A stretch of DNA of 64,000 nucleotides, from the NCBI GenBank assembly GCA_022376925.1, contig JAIOJX010000025.1, positions 182,031,801 to 182,095,800 of the forward strand, read 5' to 3'. A program made the position numbers and the translations under genes. Origin of the DNA: Tragulus kanchil. Its lineage: Eukaryota > Chordata > Mammalia > Artiodactyla > Tragulidae. Under the pieces are notes generated by a model. The model was given only the letters and a program-made list of their open reading frames with translations. It had not been told where the DNA came from and made no database searches. Below, in pieces: positions 11,332 through 24,055 of this stretch; position 1 is the first letter of the stretch; every line of letters starts with the position of its first letter.

Positions 11332-13153
11332 GGGGTTGCTTTGTGGTGTGAGGTTAGGAGTGAACCAATGAAAACATTCAGCCTCTATGACCTATGTTCC
11401 AGGTTGTGCTCAAATACAGTCATGGCATTTTTTCTTCCAGTTACTTTTCAGGCTCCCATTTGCTTTTATTAGTAGGTAGACTAGTCAAAGAGGGGGCTTC
11501 CATGTCTCAGTAGGAGATATAAGAGACACGGGTTCAATACCTGGGTTGGGAAGATCCCCTGGAGGAGAGCATAGCAACTCACTCCAGTACTCTTGCTGGA
11601 GAATCCCATGGACAGAGGAGCCTGGCGGGCTACAGTCCAAAGGGTCACAATGAGTCAGTCAGATATGACTGAAGCAACTGAGTATGCACAGACTAATCAA
11701 GATCTAAATCCTCTTCTTCCATGAACAGTTAAAGAATTCTAGGGGTTCTCTTGATTCAAATGGGATCATTTCTACTTCTAAATGAGCCAGAAAGTAAAAA
11801 ACAAAACCTTGGATGGTTCACTTATCTTGTTGCTTTAGCTTCTACCAATCTGCCTCACTCTGTGCAGAGTCTAGTAGACGCTTGTCCACTTGTAGGAGAT
11901 ATTCTCCCTGACCCCATTATTATTTGCTTACTAAGCCTCAATATAATGACTGTCTTAACTCACCATGGTGTGTTCTACCACTGTTTCCCAAACATAGCTG
12001 CCATGAGAGAATGACTGAATGCAAACAATAGCTGCCCAATTGAGAGAATGACTGAATGTGGCAGTAGACAACAAAACTCTGTAGACAAAAAAGAGGCATG
12101 ACTTCACAACTGAAAAACAACTACTTTATACAAAACATTTTAAATAGAGGGACAAACAAATCCTACTGTATAGCACAGGGAACTATACTTAATATCTTGT
12201 AATAAGCTATAATGGAAAATACATGTATAGCAATTAATTTGTTATATACCAGAAGCTAACACAATGTCATAAGACAACCATACTTCAATAGAAATAAAGC
12301 CGTCACTTGTATACAGATAAATATACATATCCACAAGCTGGCACCCTGAAAATTAAGATTATAAGGACTGCAATTCCACTCCAGCCTTTAAAAAGACCTC
12401 ATAGGTATGTGGCAAGATTCCTTTAAGTCGTATAGTCAGAGTTTTCTTGTACATGGCAGGGGGTTGCTTTGTGGTGTGAGGTTAGGAGTGAACCAATGAA
12501 AACATTCAGCCTCTATGACCTATGTTCCAGGTTGTGCTCAAATACAGTCATGGCATTTTTTCTTCCAGTTACTTTTCAGGCTCCCATTTGCTTTTATTAG
12601 TAGGTAGACTAGTCAAAGAGGGGTCTTCCATGTCTCAGTAGGAGATATAAGAGACACGGGTTCAATACCTGGGTTGGGAAGATCCCCTGGAGGAGAGCAT
12701 AGCAACTCACTCCAGTACTCTTGCTGGAGAATCCCATGGACAGAGGAGCCTGGCGGGCTACAGTCCAAAGGGTCACAATGAGTCAGTCAGATATGACTGA
12801 AGCAACTGAGTATGCACAGACTAATCAAGATCTAAATCCTCTTCTTCCATGAACAGTTAAAGAATTCTAGGGGTTCTCTTGATTCAAATGGGATCATTTC
12901 TACTTCTAAATGAGCCAGAAAGTAAAAAACAAAACCTTGGATGGTTCACTTATCTTGTTGCTTTAGCTTCTACCAATCTGCCTCACTCTGTGCAGAGTCT
13001 AGTAGACGCTTGTCCACTTGTAGGAGATATTCTCCCTGACCCCATTATTATTTGCTTACTAAGCCTCAATATAATGACTGTCTTAACTCACCATGGTGTG
13101 TTCTACCACTGTTTCCCAAACATAGCTGCCATGAGAGAATGACTGAATGCAAA
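10924..13153 (+). repeat. Tandem duplication 5 (copies 10924-12024 and 12057-13153)
   Basis: Direct copies offset 1133 bp, falling to 1129 after a 4-bp loss in an A-run (10 A versus 6 A). A single substitution gives 'gagggggcttcc' versus 'gaggggtcttcc' (11491/12620). The 32-bp spacer 12025-12056 stutters text found just before it ('tagctgcc' and 'gagagaatgactgaatg' both recur), as expected of a noisy sequence end. Confidence 0.95.
11495..11695 (+). mobile_element. Bov-tA SINE (repeated at 12624-12824)
   Basis: 'acacgggttcaatacctggg', 'ggaggagagcatagcaactc', 'ggagaatcccatggacagag' and 'tgactgaagcaactgagtat' are Bov-tA body motifs in + orientation. The second occurrence belongs to tandem duplication 5. 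Confidence 0.9.
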
Positions 13154-13854
13154 TGCACTTTAAACCTCGTTCACGTATTCTACCAAAACCAGTCACCCCC
13201 AAATCCTTTAGGACTTTTGGCCCAGATTCCCATGTACCCCCTGGTCAGTTTCATCTTATGGTCAATGGTGCCGTTTCTTCACAGCAGGCTTTGGGTCAGG
13301 CCAATCCTGCCTTCCATGACTACTTTCTTTCAGTTGGCATCATGGAGAGAAGGAGCCGAGTCCTTGGTTCCTTCCTCTCTGAAAGGCCTTGGATACTTTA
13401 AGTAATAATCTCAACCCTTCTCCATCCAACAGTCCCAAAGAGGCAATCCTTCATCACACCACTACCAAGTGTATCCCTTTATGTACTAACAAAGTCACCT
13501 GAATGACTTCTCTCAGTAACAATAAATGTCTCCTTCCAGGTGACCTATATCTCTACCTGCATGTATAGAGTGGCTGACATTTTTTTTAAGTCCCACTTCA
13601 TCAGGCATGGGATGAAAGAGCATCATAAACTATGAGAAAATGTAGGAATAATCAAAGACAACCTTTTTCTTTTGAGGATGAGGAAAAACAAACCCAGGAA
13701 TTCTATCTGAGTAAGCCCCTACTCTAACTCAGCAAAAGCTCTGCCTCATTTCTGGGTTCAAGTCATTGATTTTCAGACCCTTTGTTGGCAATCAAACTTT
13801 GCATGATCAACAAATTAAAAAAACTATTTCCTCCAGATGGGAAGATGGATGTTC
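13154..13854. other. Unannotated flanking DNA
   Basis: About 700 bp with no recognised repeat. Open frames at 13052-13405 and 13147-13401 overlap each other in different frames and show no domain, so I treat them as chance. Confidence 0.45.
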
Positions 13855-14032
13855 GTGTGTGCTTAGTCACTCAGTTGTGTCCAACTCTTCGAGACCCCAT
13901 GGACTGTGCCCCTCCCCAGGTTTCTCTGCCCATTGGATTCTCCAGGCAAGGGGATCTTCCCGACCCAGGGATTGAAATCCCATCTCCTGTGCTCCTGCAT
14001 TGCAGGCAGTTTCTTACCCACTGAGTCATTAA
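13855..14032 (-). mobile_element. Bov-tA SINE
   Basis: The reverse complement gives the Bov-tA order. On the + strand it reads 'gcttagtcactcagttgtgt', 'gaccccatggactgtg', 'ttctccaggcaaggggatct' and 'cattgcaggcagtttcttac'. It is the source of short coding-like frames on both strands here. Confidence 0.9.
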
Positions 14033-14402
14033 CCCAAATAGGAAAGGGTGGATAGCTAAGGCAAAAAAGAAAATGTTTTGGAGTGAGGAGTCCACCAATC
14101 TTCTTGATCAAACTTGTGACTTGTGTCCCCTTTTCCAACTGAAGTATTTCTTTTTTTTTTAACTGAAGTATTTCTTGCAATTTGTATTCTCAATACCTTG
14201 AGAAGTATGGTGCAGAAAGCAAAATAAAAAAAAAAATTCTTCAGTGACTTTGTTTCCACACATGTCATCATGAATTACATACTATTCTTGCTAAGGAGAT
14301 ACATGAAGTTCATACCAAAAGGCCAAAACTTTGATTGCACTGAAGAAGACTCGTCATAGGGTTTGGAGAACTATTTTGCCTTTCGAGTTGTTGTGATCTG
14401 TT

Positions 14403-16731
14403 CTCTATAGGAGCAAAGACCTATTAGTCTTCTAAGAAGATGCAATTATTTATCCATTCAGCAGAGAACAAAGTAAACAGCAAAATAGGATTCGCCACCC
14501 TCTTTCATGTTGCAGCATGTAGGATGAAGGACCATTTTCTTGCTGTATTGACCCAGAATCAGGGCCCCTCCCCTCGCTATCCCAGAAGACACAAGCCCAA
14601 GCCCAGAATCTGAAGATTCTACATTGAAAATGCTCAACTAGGACATAACTTTTCTCTTTGAGTGAACAACTAATTTCCAGTCAGTGAGTAATATTTTTTT
14701 CCTGAAACATTCACTCAGTGGAAAACAAATGAAGAGGGGGAAAAAATTAAGTAAACAAACCTGAAAATGAGGCCACGACACACAAGAGATGGAGGTGCCT
14801 CTGAGCTTAACGGCTGAGAGACGCCGGTGCTCTCAGGTTTATCTCAAACTAAACTGTGGTTCTAACTGGCCCTGACTGAGCCTGCCCTGATGAATGACTT
14901 CCAGTGCCTCTGGCTCTCTGGGACGAAAGGAGAGAAGTATTTTTAGCACAACTATTTGGAAATCGCTGAGAACTTGGATCTGTTTTTCTGTCTGGTACCA
15001 AAGCAAGATTTTCCCTGAGAGCTCATGAAAGATCCTCAGTCTCTTGTGGATTTAGAATTCTGGAGCAACCCCCACCCCAGAGTAAGGTACGGTGTTTACT
15101 CTTGTTTTAGAATCTTGGCAAAGGGCAGCTACAATACCCTGTTTCGTTATGGTAGCTTTTAAGTGTATTAAGCAAATGGCTCTGGAAGAAGAATCCATGG
15201 AACTGAAGACCTGAGTTCAAATGTCTGGTTTAGCACTACTTTTGTGACTATAGACAAGATATCTGACTTCTCCGAACTTGGGTCTTCTGTCTGACCTACC
15301 ATGAAAGGGTCTTTGGGAAGATGACACAGGCTTCATGCTGTCCTATAGACAAAAAACTGTTGGACAAGTGTCAAGATTGATTACTGCTATACCATCATTG
15401 CCTTATACAGAAACCATAAATCAGGAACTGTTGATAAGAATAAATAGTAATTATTTTCCTTCATGCAACCCTTGTCGAGCTTCTAGTAGAGGTCAGTCTT
15501 GTCTTTGTCCTAAGTGTTGGTGATAGAGTTTACATTTTGGAGGAGAAAAGGCAGTAGGTTAGCTGTAATCTTCTATAGGAGCAAAGACCTATTAGTCTTC
15601 TAAGAAGATGCAATTATTTATCTTGAGAACAAAGTAAACAGCAAAATAGGATTCGCCACCCTCTTTCATGTTGCAGCATGTAGGATGAAGGACCATTTTC
15701 TTGCTGTATTGACCCAGAATCAGGGCCCCTCCCCTCGCTATCCCAGAAGACACAAGCCCAAGCCCAGAATCTGAAGATTCTACATTGAAAATGCTCAACT
15801 AGGACATAACTTTTCTCTTTGAGTGAACAACTAATTTCCAGTCAGTGAGTAATATTTTTTTCCTGAAACATTCACTCAGTGGAAAACAAATGAAGAGGGG
15901 GAAAAAATTAAGTAAACAAACCTGAAAATGAGGCCACGACACACAAGAGATGGAGGTGCCTCTGAGCTTAACGGCTGAGAGACGCCGGTGCTCTCAGGTT
16001 TATCTCAAACTAAACTGTGGTTCTAACTGGCCCTGACTGAGCCTGCCCTGATGAATGACTTCCAGTGCCTCTGGCTCTCTGGGACGAAAGGAGAGAAGTA
16101 TTTTTAGCACAACTATTTGGAAATCGCTGAGAACTTGGATCTGTTTTTCTGTCTGGTACCAAAGCAAGATTTTCCCTGAGAGCTCATGAAAGATCCTCAG
16201 TCTCTTGTGGATTTAGAATTCTGGAGCAACCCCCACCCCAGAGTAAGGTACGGTGTTTACTCTTGTTTTAGAATCTTGGCAAAGGGCAGCTACAATACCC
16301 TGTTTCGTTATGGTAGCTTTTAAGTGTATTAAGCAAATGGCTCTGGAAGAAGAATCCATGGAACTGAAGACCTGAGTTCAAATGTCTGGTTTAGCACTAC
16401 TTTTGTGACTATAGACAAGATATCTGACTTCTCCGAACTTGGGTCTTCTGTCTGACCTACCATGAAAGGGTCTTTGGGAAGATGACACAGGCTTCATGCT
16501 GTCCTATAGACAAAAAACTGTTGGACAAGTGTCAAGATTGATTACTGCTATACCATCATTGCCTTATACAGAAACCATAAATCAGGAACTGTTGATAAGA
16601 ATAAATAGTAATTATTTTCCTTCATGCAACCCTTGTCGAGCTTCTAGTAGAGGTCAGTCTTGTCTTTGTCCTAAGTGTTGGTGATAGAGTTTACATTTTG
16701 GAGGAGAAAAGGCAGTAGGTTAGCTGTAATC
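14403..16731 (+). repeat. Tandem duplication 6 (copies 14403-15570 and 15571-16731)
   Basis: Abutting direct copies offset 1168 bp, falling to 1161 after a 7-bp difference ('atccattcagcagagaac' versus 'atcttgagaac') near the left edge of copy 2. The remainder looks identical. The right copy starting with a small degraded patch is again edge-type error. Content is otherwise unrecognised, apart from a weak MIR-like patch near 15190-15310. Confidence 0.95.
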
Positions 16732-17165
16732 CAACGTGGCTGTTTGGCCATGCAGGGTGGAGTAGAGGCAGGAGAGGGAGTGGCTTCGTGATCAACAGAA
16801 GCAGCCACGCTGAGGATGAAAACCACAGCCCCAAAGGCAAAGTTGAGGAAGCCCAGACACAAGGCGCTGGGCTCTGAGCACCCCTGGTCCCATCCTGTCT
16901 TGCTCATAGCCCACTCCTAGTCCAGCCAGAGGAGGGCACAGCCCACTGTTGTGAAATCTCTCGCCTGGAAGCCAAGGATGTATCTCGTCTTGGCAGCCAT
17001 GGTTACCTATCTTTTTAATCATTTCCAGGCAAAACATATTTTCAGCTTGAATTAGTAATTGAGTCCTTTGCCATGAAGGCATGTTACAGTTTCCCTCACA
17101 TGATGTCAGGAAAAACCCAAGTGGTTAGACACAAAAGGAGCTCAGTTCAAATCCTGCCTGGGTTA
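16732..17165. other. Unrecognised GC-richer stretch
   Basis: This block is richer in G+C than its surroundings. On the minus strand two overlapping open frames (16671-16907 and 16792-17082) are unusually free of repeat signatures. One includes a hydrophobic run (FAFGAVVFILSVAA) that could be a degraded membrane segment. I cannot name a parent gene; it could be an old pseudogene exon or chance. Confidence 0.25.
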
Positions 17166-19382
17166 TTTTAAGGTTGTGTGCACATGAGCCCTCAGACTCT
17201 CCCTGTTGCCACCAAGGGCAGAATTTCCCTTTTGTGGCTATATAATAGTCCATTGTATATTTTATATATTTCCTTTATTCATTCATATATTTTCTTTATT
17301 CATCTGTTGATGGAAACAAGTTGCTTCCATGTGTTGCCTATTGTAAATAATGCCGCTATGAATCCTGGGGTGCATATATATATTTTTTAATTTTTCCCCA
17401 TTTATTTATTGTCTGTACTGCACAGCATGTGGGATCTTAGTTCTCTGACCAGGGATCAAAGCCATGCCCCCTGCATTGGAAGCTTGAAGTCTTAACCACT
17501 GGACTACCAAGGAAGTCCCCAGCATATACTTTTTTGAATTAGATTTTTTGTAGGAATTCAGATATCTCCTCAAGATAACGATTTTCATTTCCCTCAGATA
17601 TATACTGTGCAAAAGTAGGATTCCTGAATGGTATAGTAACTCTAATTTCTTGAGGAATTTCCATACTGTTTTTGCTCATGGCTGGGCAAGCTCAAATTCT
17701 CATTAAGAATGTACCATGTTCCTTTCCTCCACACTCTCACCAACATGTGTTTTCTCTTTTTCTTTTTTTCTGTAATTTATAATTCTATTTATATTGTGTC
17801 AGGTATAATTTGCTAAGATTTTATTAGAATTCACAAGTCTGTTTACAAGAGATTGTGTTGTTTAGTAGTCTTTTTTTTTTTTTTTTTTACTTTTTATTTT
17901 TACAGAGTTTTGTTGTTTACATATATGTATAATCCCAGATTAGTTTTATGTATATCCCTGGCCCCTCTCTCCTCCATCCCCCTCCCAGTCTCCCCTATCC
18001 CACCCCTCCAGGCCATCCATCACACCACGCCCCTGAAGGATCTCCTATTCCTGCAGTGCAATGACAATAGCTATCTTTTTCACATACGATAGTATAGGTT
18101 TCCATGTTACTCCCTCTGTGCCTCCCACCCACTGTTCATTCCCCACAATGTCCACATATTTGTCCTCTCTGTCTGTTTTTCCATTGCTTCACTGTGTCTG
18201 CTTTCATTATCATCTTACTAGATTCCAGATATATGTGTTAGTATTACTGTACTTGTCTTCCTCTTTTTGACTCTTTTAAGGTTGTGTGCACATGAGCCCT
18301 CAGACTCTCCCTGTTGCCACCAAGGGCAGAATTTCCCTTTTGTGGCTATATAATAGTCCATTGTATATTTTATATATTTCCTTTATTCATTCATATATTT
18401 TCTTTATTCATCTGTTGATGGAAACAAGTTGCTTCCATGTGTTGCCTATTGTAAATAATGCCGCTATGAATCCTGGGGTGCATATATATTTTTTTAAATT
18501 TTTTCCCCCATTTATTTATTGTCTGTACTGCACAGCATGTGGGATCTTAGTTCTCTGACCAGGGATCAAAGCCATGCCCCCTGCATTGGAAGCTTGAAGT
18601 CTTAACCACTGGACTACCAAGGAAGTCCCCAGCATATACTTTTTTGAATTAGATTTTTTGTAGGAATTCAGATATCTCCTCAAGATAACGATTTTCATTT
18701 CCCTCAGATATATACTGTGCAAAAGTAGGATTCCTGAATGGTATAGTAACTCTAATTTCTTGAGGAATTTCCATACTGTTTTTGCTCATGGCTGGGCAAG
18801 CTCAAATTCTCATTAAGAATGTACCATGTTCCTTTCCTCCACACTCTCACCAACATGTGTTTTCTCTTTTTCTTTTTTTCTGTAATTTATAATTCTATTT
18901 ATATTGTGTCAGGTATAATTTGCTAAGATTTTATTAGAATTCACAAGTCTGTTTACAAGAGATTGTGTTGTTTAGTAGTCTTTTTTTTTTTTTTTTTTAC
19001 TTTTTATTTTTACAGAGTTTTGTTGTTTACATATATGTATAATCCCAGATTAGTTTTATGTATATCCCTGGCCCCTCTCTCCTCCATCCCCCTCCCAGTC
19101 TCCCCTATCCCACCCCTCCAGGCCATCCATCACACCACGCCCCTGAAGGATCTCCTATTCCTGCAGTGCAATGACAATAGCTATCTTTTTCACATACGAT
19201 AGTATAGGTTTCCATGTTACTCCCTCTGTGCCTCCCACCCACTGTTCATTCCCCACAATGTCCACATATTTGTCCTCTCTGTCTGTTTTTCCATTGCTTC
19301 ACTGTGTCTGCTTTCATTATCATCTTACTAGATTCCAGATATATGTGTTAGTATTACTGTACTTGTCTTCCTCTTTTTGACT
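17166..19382 (+). repeat. Tandem duplication 7 (copies 17166-18272 and 18274-19382)
   Basis: Direct copies offset 1108-1110 bp separated by one base. Differences are confined to an AT homopolymer stretch ('atatatatattttttaattt' versus 'atatatttttttaaattttt' near 17378/18486). The copies lie wholly inside minus-strand L1 sequence with a nested CHR SINE. Confidence 0.95.
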
Positions 19383-20200
19383 TCACTTTTTATAATAGGT
19401 TCTAGATCCATCCACCTCATTAGGGCTGATTCTTATGCATTTCTTTTTACAGCTGAGAAGTATTCCATTGTATATATGTACCAGACCTTTTTTATCCATT
19501 CATTCATCGAAGGACATCTAGGTTGCTTCCATGTTCTAGCTATTGTATAGAGGCATTTTTTTGATGACAGTCCTTCTAACAGATTTGAGAGCTCCTTGTG
19601 TTTTTGATCTGCATTTTCCTGATGATTAGTGATGCTGAGCATCTTTTCATGTACCTGCTATCTATTCATATATCTTTGGGGGGGGGGATGTTTATTCATA
19701 TCCTTTGCCCAATTTTAATTGGATTATTTGCCTTCTACTGTTGAGTTTTATTAAGTTCATTACGTATTTTTGATATTCACTCCTTATCAGGTACATGACT
19801 GGTGAATGTTTTCTCTCCCCATTTGCCTTTTGATTTTGTGGATCTCTTCCTTTGCTGTGCAGAAGCTTTTTAATGTGATGTAGTCCTACTTGTTTATTTT
19901 GGCTTTTGTTGCTGATGTTTTTGGTGTCAAATCCCCAAAACTATTGCCAAGACTTGTATTACTGTGCTTTTTCCCAATGTGCTCTTCCAGAGGTTTTATG
20001 ATTTTTAAACCTTCCATTTAAGCCTTTAACCCATCTTGAGTTATATTTCTGAGTGCCATGGGATAGGATTCCAATTTTGTTTTGTTTGTGTATGAATACC
20101 TAGTTTTTCCAATACCATTTATTTGTTGAAGAGACTACATTGTGCCTTGTGAGCATGCTGGGCTCCTTTGTCCAGTATTCATTTGAGCGTGTGGGTATGA
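17190..20200 (-). mobile_element. L1 LINE sequence, probably two nested or adjacent copies
   Basis: The reverse complement contains L1 ORF2 C-terminal remnants twice: near 17225-17390, and at 19433-19642, where a degraded frame reads WIKKVWYIYTMEYFSAVK. Ruminant L1 3'UTR lies at about 17880-19380. Upstream ORF2 sequence runs to about 20200 ('tccaataccatttatttgtt', 'tcctttgtccagtattcatt'). Frames are broken by stops, so it is inactive. Two ORF2 ends imply an older L1 interrupted by a younger one; the duplicated piece 18274-19382 should be removed first. Confidence 0.85.
17385..17519 (-). mobile_element. CHR-type SINE nested in L1 (repeated at 18493-18629)
   Basis: The + strand reads 'catttatttattgtctgtac', 'gtgggatcttagttctctga', 'ccagggatcaaagccatgc' and 'ggactaccaaggaagtcccc', the reverse complement of a CHR SINE. 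Flanking 'gcatata' on both sides may be the target-site duplication. It interrupts L1 ORF2-like sequence. Confidence 0.87.
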
Positions 20201-21718
20201 GTTTATTTTATTTTACAATAAAAGAAAACCATACTATTTACAGGAAGATCTCAAATTATGGATACATGTCCTCAAAGTTGACTCTTTGCACTAATTTGTC
20301 CAGTATTTTTCCAAGTATTTTACATAGCTAGTTTAACAAAAAAAAAGGGCTCTATGACTGAGAACATTTATAAAGCACTGTATACTGCACTCCTGGTTTA
20401 CAGATTCAAAATACACATTAACATGAAGGCTTTGAAATCTATAGTACCACAAAGTAATTTTTAAAATGTGTGTTTAAAAGAATTAAAGATCTGTTGCTTT
20501 GTATTCCCTTACAGAAAGATTTCACAGAGTATCATTTACAATTAACATCCAGGACAAATCTGTTCAAATTAACAATAGTTCCAGACCTTTGATTTTCTAA
20601 CTCCAGAGGAGCACACTAATGGAAAAGACATTTGCATTTAAATTTTAAGTAAGATGACAGTCCTTCTAACAGATTTGAGAGCTCCTTGTGTTTTTGATCT
20701 GCATTTTCCTGATGATTAGTGATGCTGAGCATCTTTTCATGTACCTGCTATCTATTCATATATCTTTGGGGGGGGGGATGTTTATTCATATCCTTTGCCC
20801 AATTTTAATTGGATTATTTGCCTTCTACTGTTGAGTTTTATTAAGTTCATTACGTATTTTTGATATTCACTCCTTATCAGGTACATGACTGGTGAATGTT
20901 TTCTCTCCCCATTTGCCTTTTGATTTTGTGGATCTCTTCCTTTGCTGTGCAGAAGCTTTTTAATGTGATGTAGTCCTACTTGTTTATTTTGGCTTTTGTT
21001 GCTGATGTTTTTGGTGTCAAATCCCCAAAACTATTGCCAAGACTTGTATTACTGTGCTTTTTCCCAATGTGCTCTTCCAGAGGTTTTATGATTTTTAAAC
21101 CTTCCATTTAAGCCTTTAACCCATCTTGAGTTATATTTCTGAGTGCCATGGGATAGGATTCCAATTTTGTTTTGTTTGTGTATGAATACCTAGTTTTTCC
21201 AATACCATTTATTTGTTGAAGAGACTACATTGTGCCTTGTGAGCATGCTGGGCTCCTTTGTCCAGTATTCATTTGAGCGTGTGGGTATGAGTTTATTTTA
21301 TTTTACAATAAAAGAAAACCATACTATTTACAGGAAGATCTCAAATTATGGATACATGTCCTCAAAGTTGACTCTTTGCACTAATTTGTCCAGTATTTTT
21401 CCAAGTATTTTACATAGCTAGTTTAACAAAAACAAAGGGCTCTATGACTGAGAACATTTATAAAGCACTGTATACTGCACTCCTGGTTTACAGATTCAAA
21501 ATACACATTAACATGAAGGCTTTGAAATCTATAGTACCACAAAGTAATTTTTAAAATGTGTGTTTAAAAGAATTAAAGATCTGTTGCTTTGTATTCCCTT
21601 ACAGAAAGATTTCACAGAGTATCATTTACAATTAACATCCAGGACAAATCTGTTCAAATTAACAATAGTTCCAGACCTTTGATTTTCTAACTCCAGAGGA
21701 GCACACTAATGGAAAAGA
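19563..21718 (+). repeat. Tandem duplication 8 (copies 19563-20628 and 20653-21718)
   Basis: Direct copies offset by 1090 bp; the one difference I noticed is an A/C change near 20343/21433. A 10-G run is kept in both (19679-19688 and 20769-20778). The 24-bp spacer 20629-20652 ('catttgcatttaaattttaa...') resembles a damaged form of what truly follows copy 2 ('atgcatttgaacac...'). Copy 2 overlaps duplication 9. Confidence 0.95.
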
Positions 21719-23876
21719 ATGCATTTGAACACATATTCTACATAAATTTACATAATTTGATGCAATCTTTCAAGGCATTTTGTATGAGGAGTGATTGCTA
21801 ATGTGTATGAGGTTTCTTTCTGTAGTTTTTGAAAAGATCCTGAAGTTAGATTATGGTATACATTGAGTTGTATATTTTAAATTGGTCAGTGTTATGGTGT
21901 GTAAATTGAATCTCAAAAAACTATTTAAAAATATTGCCATGTGTATAGAATCAAGACTCACATAGTCCATTCCCATCCAAAATTATCAAATTCATCACAA
22001 AACAGTGGAGGAAGGATGGTGATTTAACACAAAGTGGAGAAAATACAGCATTGGACCCCTCCCTCATTTTTTATCAGAAAAATTTCAATGGCTCAAATTT
22101 TAAAATGAAACATGAAACAAAAAACTGAAAGAAAAGTAGAATTCTTTTTATTACTTTGAAATAAGGAAGGCTTTATATACACGAAATTGAGCATCAAAAA
22201 AAGTTTTCACAATAAAAATATTTTAGTGAAAAACTGGGGCTTCCTTGGTGGGCGAGTGGTTAAGAATATACCTTGGAAGGCAAGGGATGCAGGTTCAATC
22301 CCTGGTCAGGGAACTAAGATTCCACATGTTGTGAAGCAACTAAGCCTATGCACAGCAACCACTGAGCCCTTGAACCACAACTAGAGTCCATGCACCACAA
22401 TGAAAGATCCCATATGTCACAACTAAGACCCTATGCAGCTAAATAAATAATTTTTTAAAAAAATATTATAGCGAAAAAACATGGAAAAGCTATTTGCTGC
22501 TCATTTCATAAACCACATGCAAAGTATATATCTATACCTGTATACATATAGATAGATAGATGTCCATCTCACAATTGTTTGTAATAGCACAAGGATAAGA
22601 ACATCCCAGATTTCCACCAATAGATGATTCATTAAATATAGTACATTTTTATGATGGATATTCTATAGCCATTTTAAAAAAGCATGAGGCAGCTTTGTCT
22701 GTATAACTGTTACAGAAATCTCTAGTTAAGCGAAAAGCAAGATGCAAATAATTTACATCCAGGACAAATCTGTTCAAATTAACAATAGTTCCAGACCTTT
22801 GATTTTCTAACTCCAGAGGAGCACACTAATGGAAAAGAATGCATTTGAACACATATTCTACATAAATTTACATAATTTGATGCAATCTTTCAAGGCATTT
22901 TGTATGAGGAGTGATTGCTAATGTGTATGAGGTTTCTTTCTGTAGTTTTTGAAAAGATCCTGAAGTTAGATTATGGTATACATTGAGTTGTATATTTTAA
23001 ATTGGTCAGTGTTATGGTGTGTAAATTGAATCTCAAAAAACTATTTAAAAATATTGCCATGTGTATAGAATCAAGACTCACATAGTCCATTCCCATCCAA
23101 AATTATCAAATTCATCACAAAACAGTGGAGGAAGGATGGTGATTTAACACAAAGTGGAGAAAATACAGCATTGGACCCTCCCTCATTTTTATCAGAAAAA
23201 TTTCAATGGCTCAAATTTTAAAATGAAACATGAAACAAAAAACTGAAAGAAAAGTAGAATTCTTTTTATTACTTTGAAATAAGGAAGGCTTTATATACAC
23301 GAAATTGAGCATCAAAAAAAGTTTTCACAATAAAAATATTTTAGTGAAAAACTGGGGCTTCCTTGGTGGGCGAGTGGTTAAGAATATACCTTGGAAGGCA
23401 AGGGATGCAGGTTCAATCCCTGGTCAGGGAACTAAGATTCCACATGTTGTGAAGCAACTAAGCCTATGCACAGCAACCACTGAGCCCTTGAACCACAACT
23501 AGAGTCCATGCACCACAATGAAAGATCCCATATGTCACAACTAAGACCCTATGCAGCTAAATAAATAATTTTTTAAAAAAATATTATAGCGAAAAAACAT
23601 GGAAAAGCTATTTGCTGCTCATTTCATAAACCACATGCAAAGTATATATCTATACCTGTATACATATAGATAGATAGATGTCCATCTCACAATTGTTTGT
23701 AATAGCACAAGGATAAGAACATCCCAGATTTCCACCAATAGATGATTCATTAAATATAGTACATTTTTATGATGGATATTCTATAGCCATTTTAAAAAAG
23801 CATGAGGCAGCTTTGTCTGTATAACTGTTACAGAAACATCTCTAAGTTAAGCGAAAAAGCAAGATGCAATAATTTG
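21635..23876 (+). repeat. Tandem duplication 9 (copies 21635-22752 and 22755-23876)
   Basis: Direct copies offset about 1120 bp. Differences are homopolymer indels ('ggacccctccctcatttttt' versus 'ggaccctccctcattttt'). Deletions cluster in the last 40 bp of copy 1: 'aaatctctagttaagcg' versus 'aaacatctctaagttaagcg', then 'gaaaagc' versus 'gaaaaagc'. This asymmetric error density at the left copy's end is a strong artefact mark. Confidence 0.95.
22238..22455 (+). mobile_element. CHR-type SINE (repeated at 23356-23573; 3' end again from 24628)
   Basis: 'gggcttccttggtgggcgag', 'aggttcaatccctggtcagg' and the tail 'gctaaataaataa' mark a CHR-type SINE. It is flanked by an imperfect direct repeat ('atattttagtgaaaaac' before, 'atattatagcgaaaaaac' after), a decayed target-site duplication, so this is an older insertion. 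Confidence 0.88.
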
Positions 23877-24055
23877 CATACAGTACTTTTATACAGGGAA
23901 GGACACACAAGAAACAAGCCACAAGGATTACCTCTAGAAAGGAAACCCGAATGTCTGGGAGACTGGGGGGAAGGAGAATAGATTTCCTTTCCATTGCACA
24001 TCTTTTTTTTAATTTTATGAATGTACATGTTTTGTATATACAAAAGGTAAATATT
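22565..24055 (+). mobile_element. Old L1 (L1M-like) 3' region
   Basis: Phrases such as 'caattgtttgtaatagcaca', 'ttaaatatagtacatttt', and later 'gattacctctagaaagg' and 'atttcctttccattgcacat', match the 3' end of old mammalian L1M families. Much of it is present again because duplications 9 and 10 pass through it (the later copy continues to about 25170). Confidence 0.65.

Noticed and set aside
17853..17900. Poly-T followed by pyrimidine-rich text as a transcription terminator
   Set aside because: It is the reverse complement of an L1 poly(A)-end region; bacterial-type or Pol III terminator logic does not apply without an adjacent gene.
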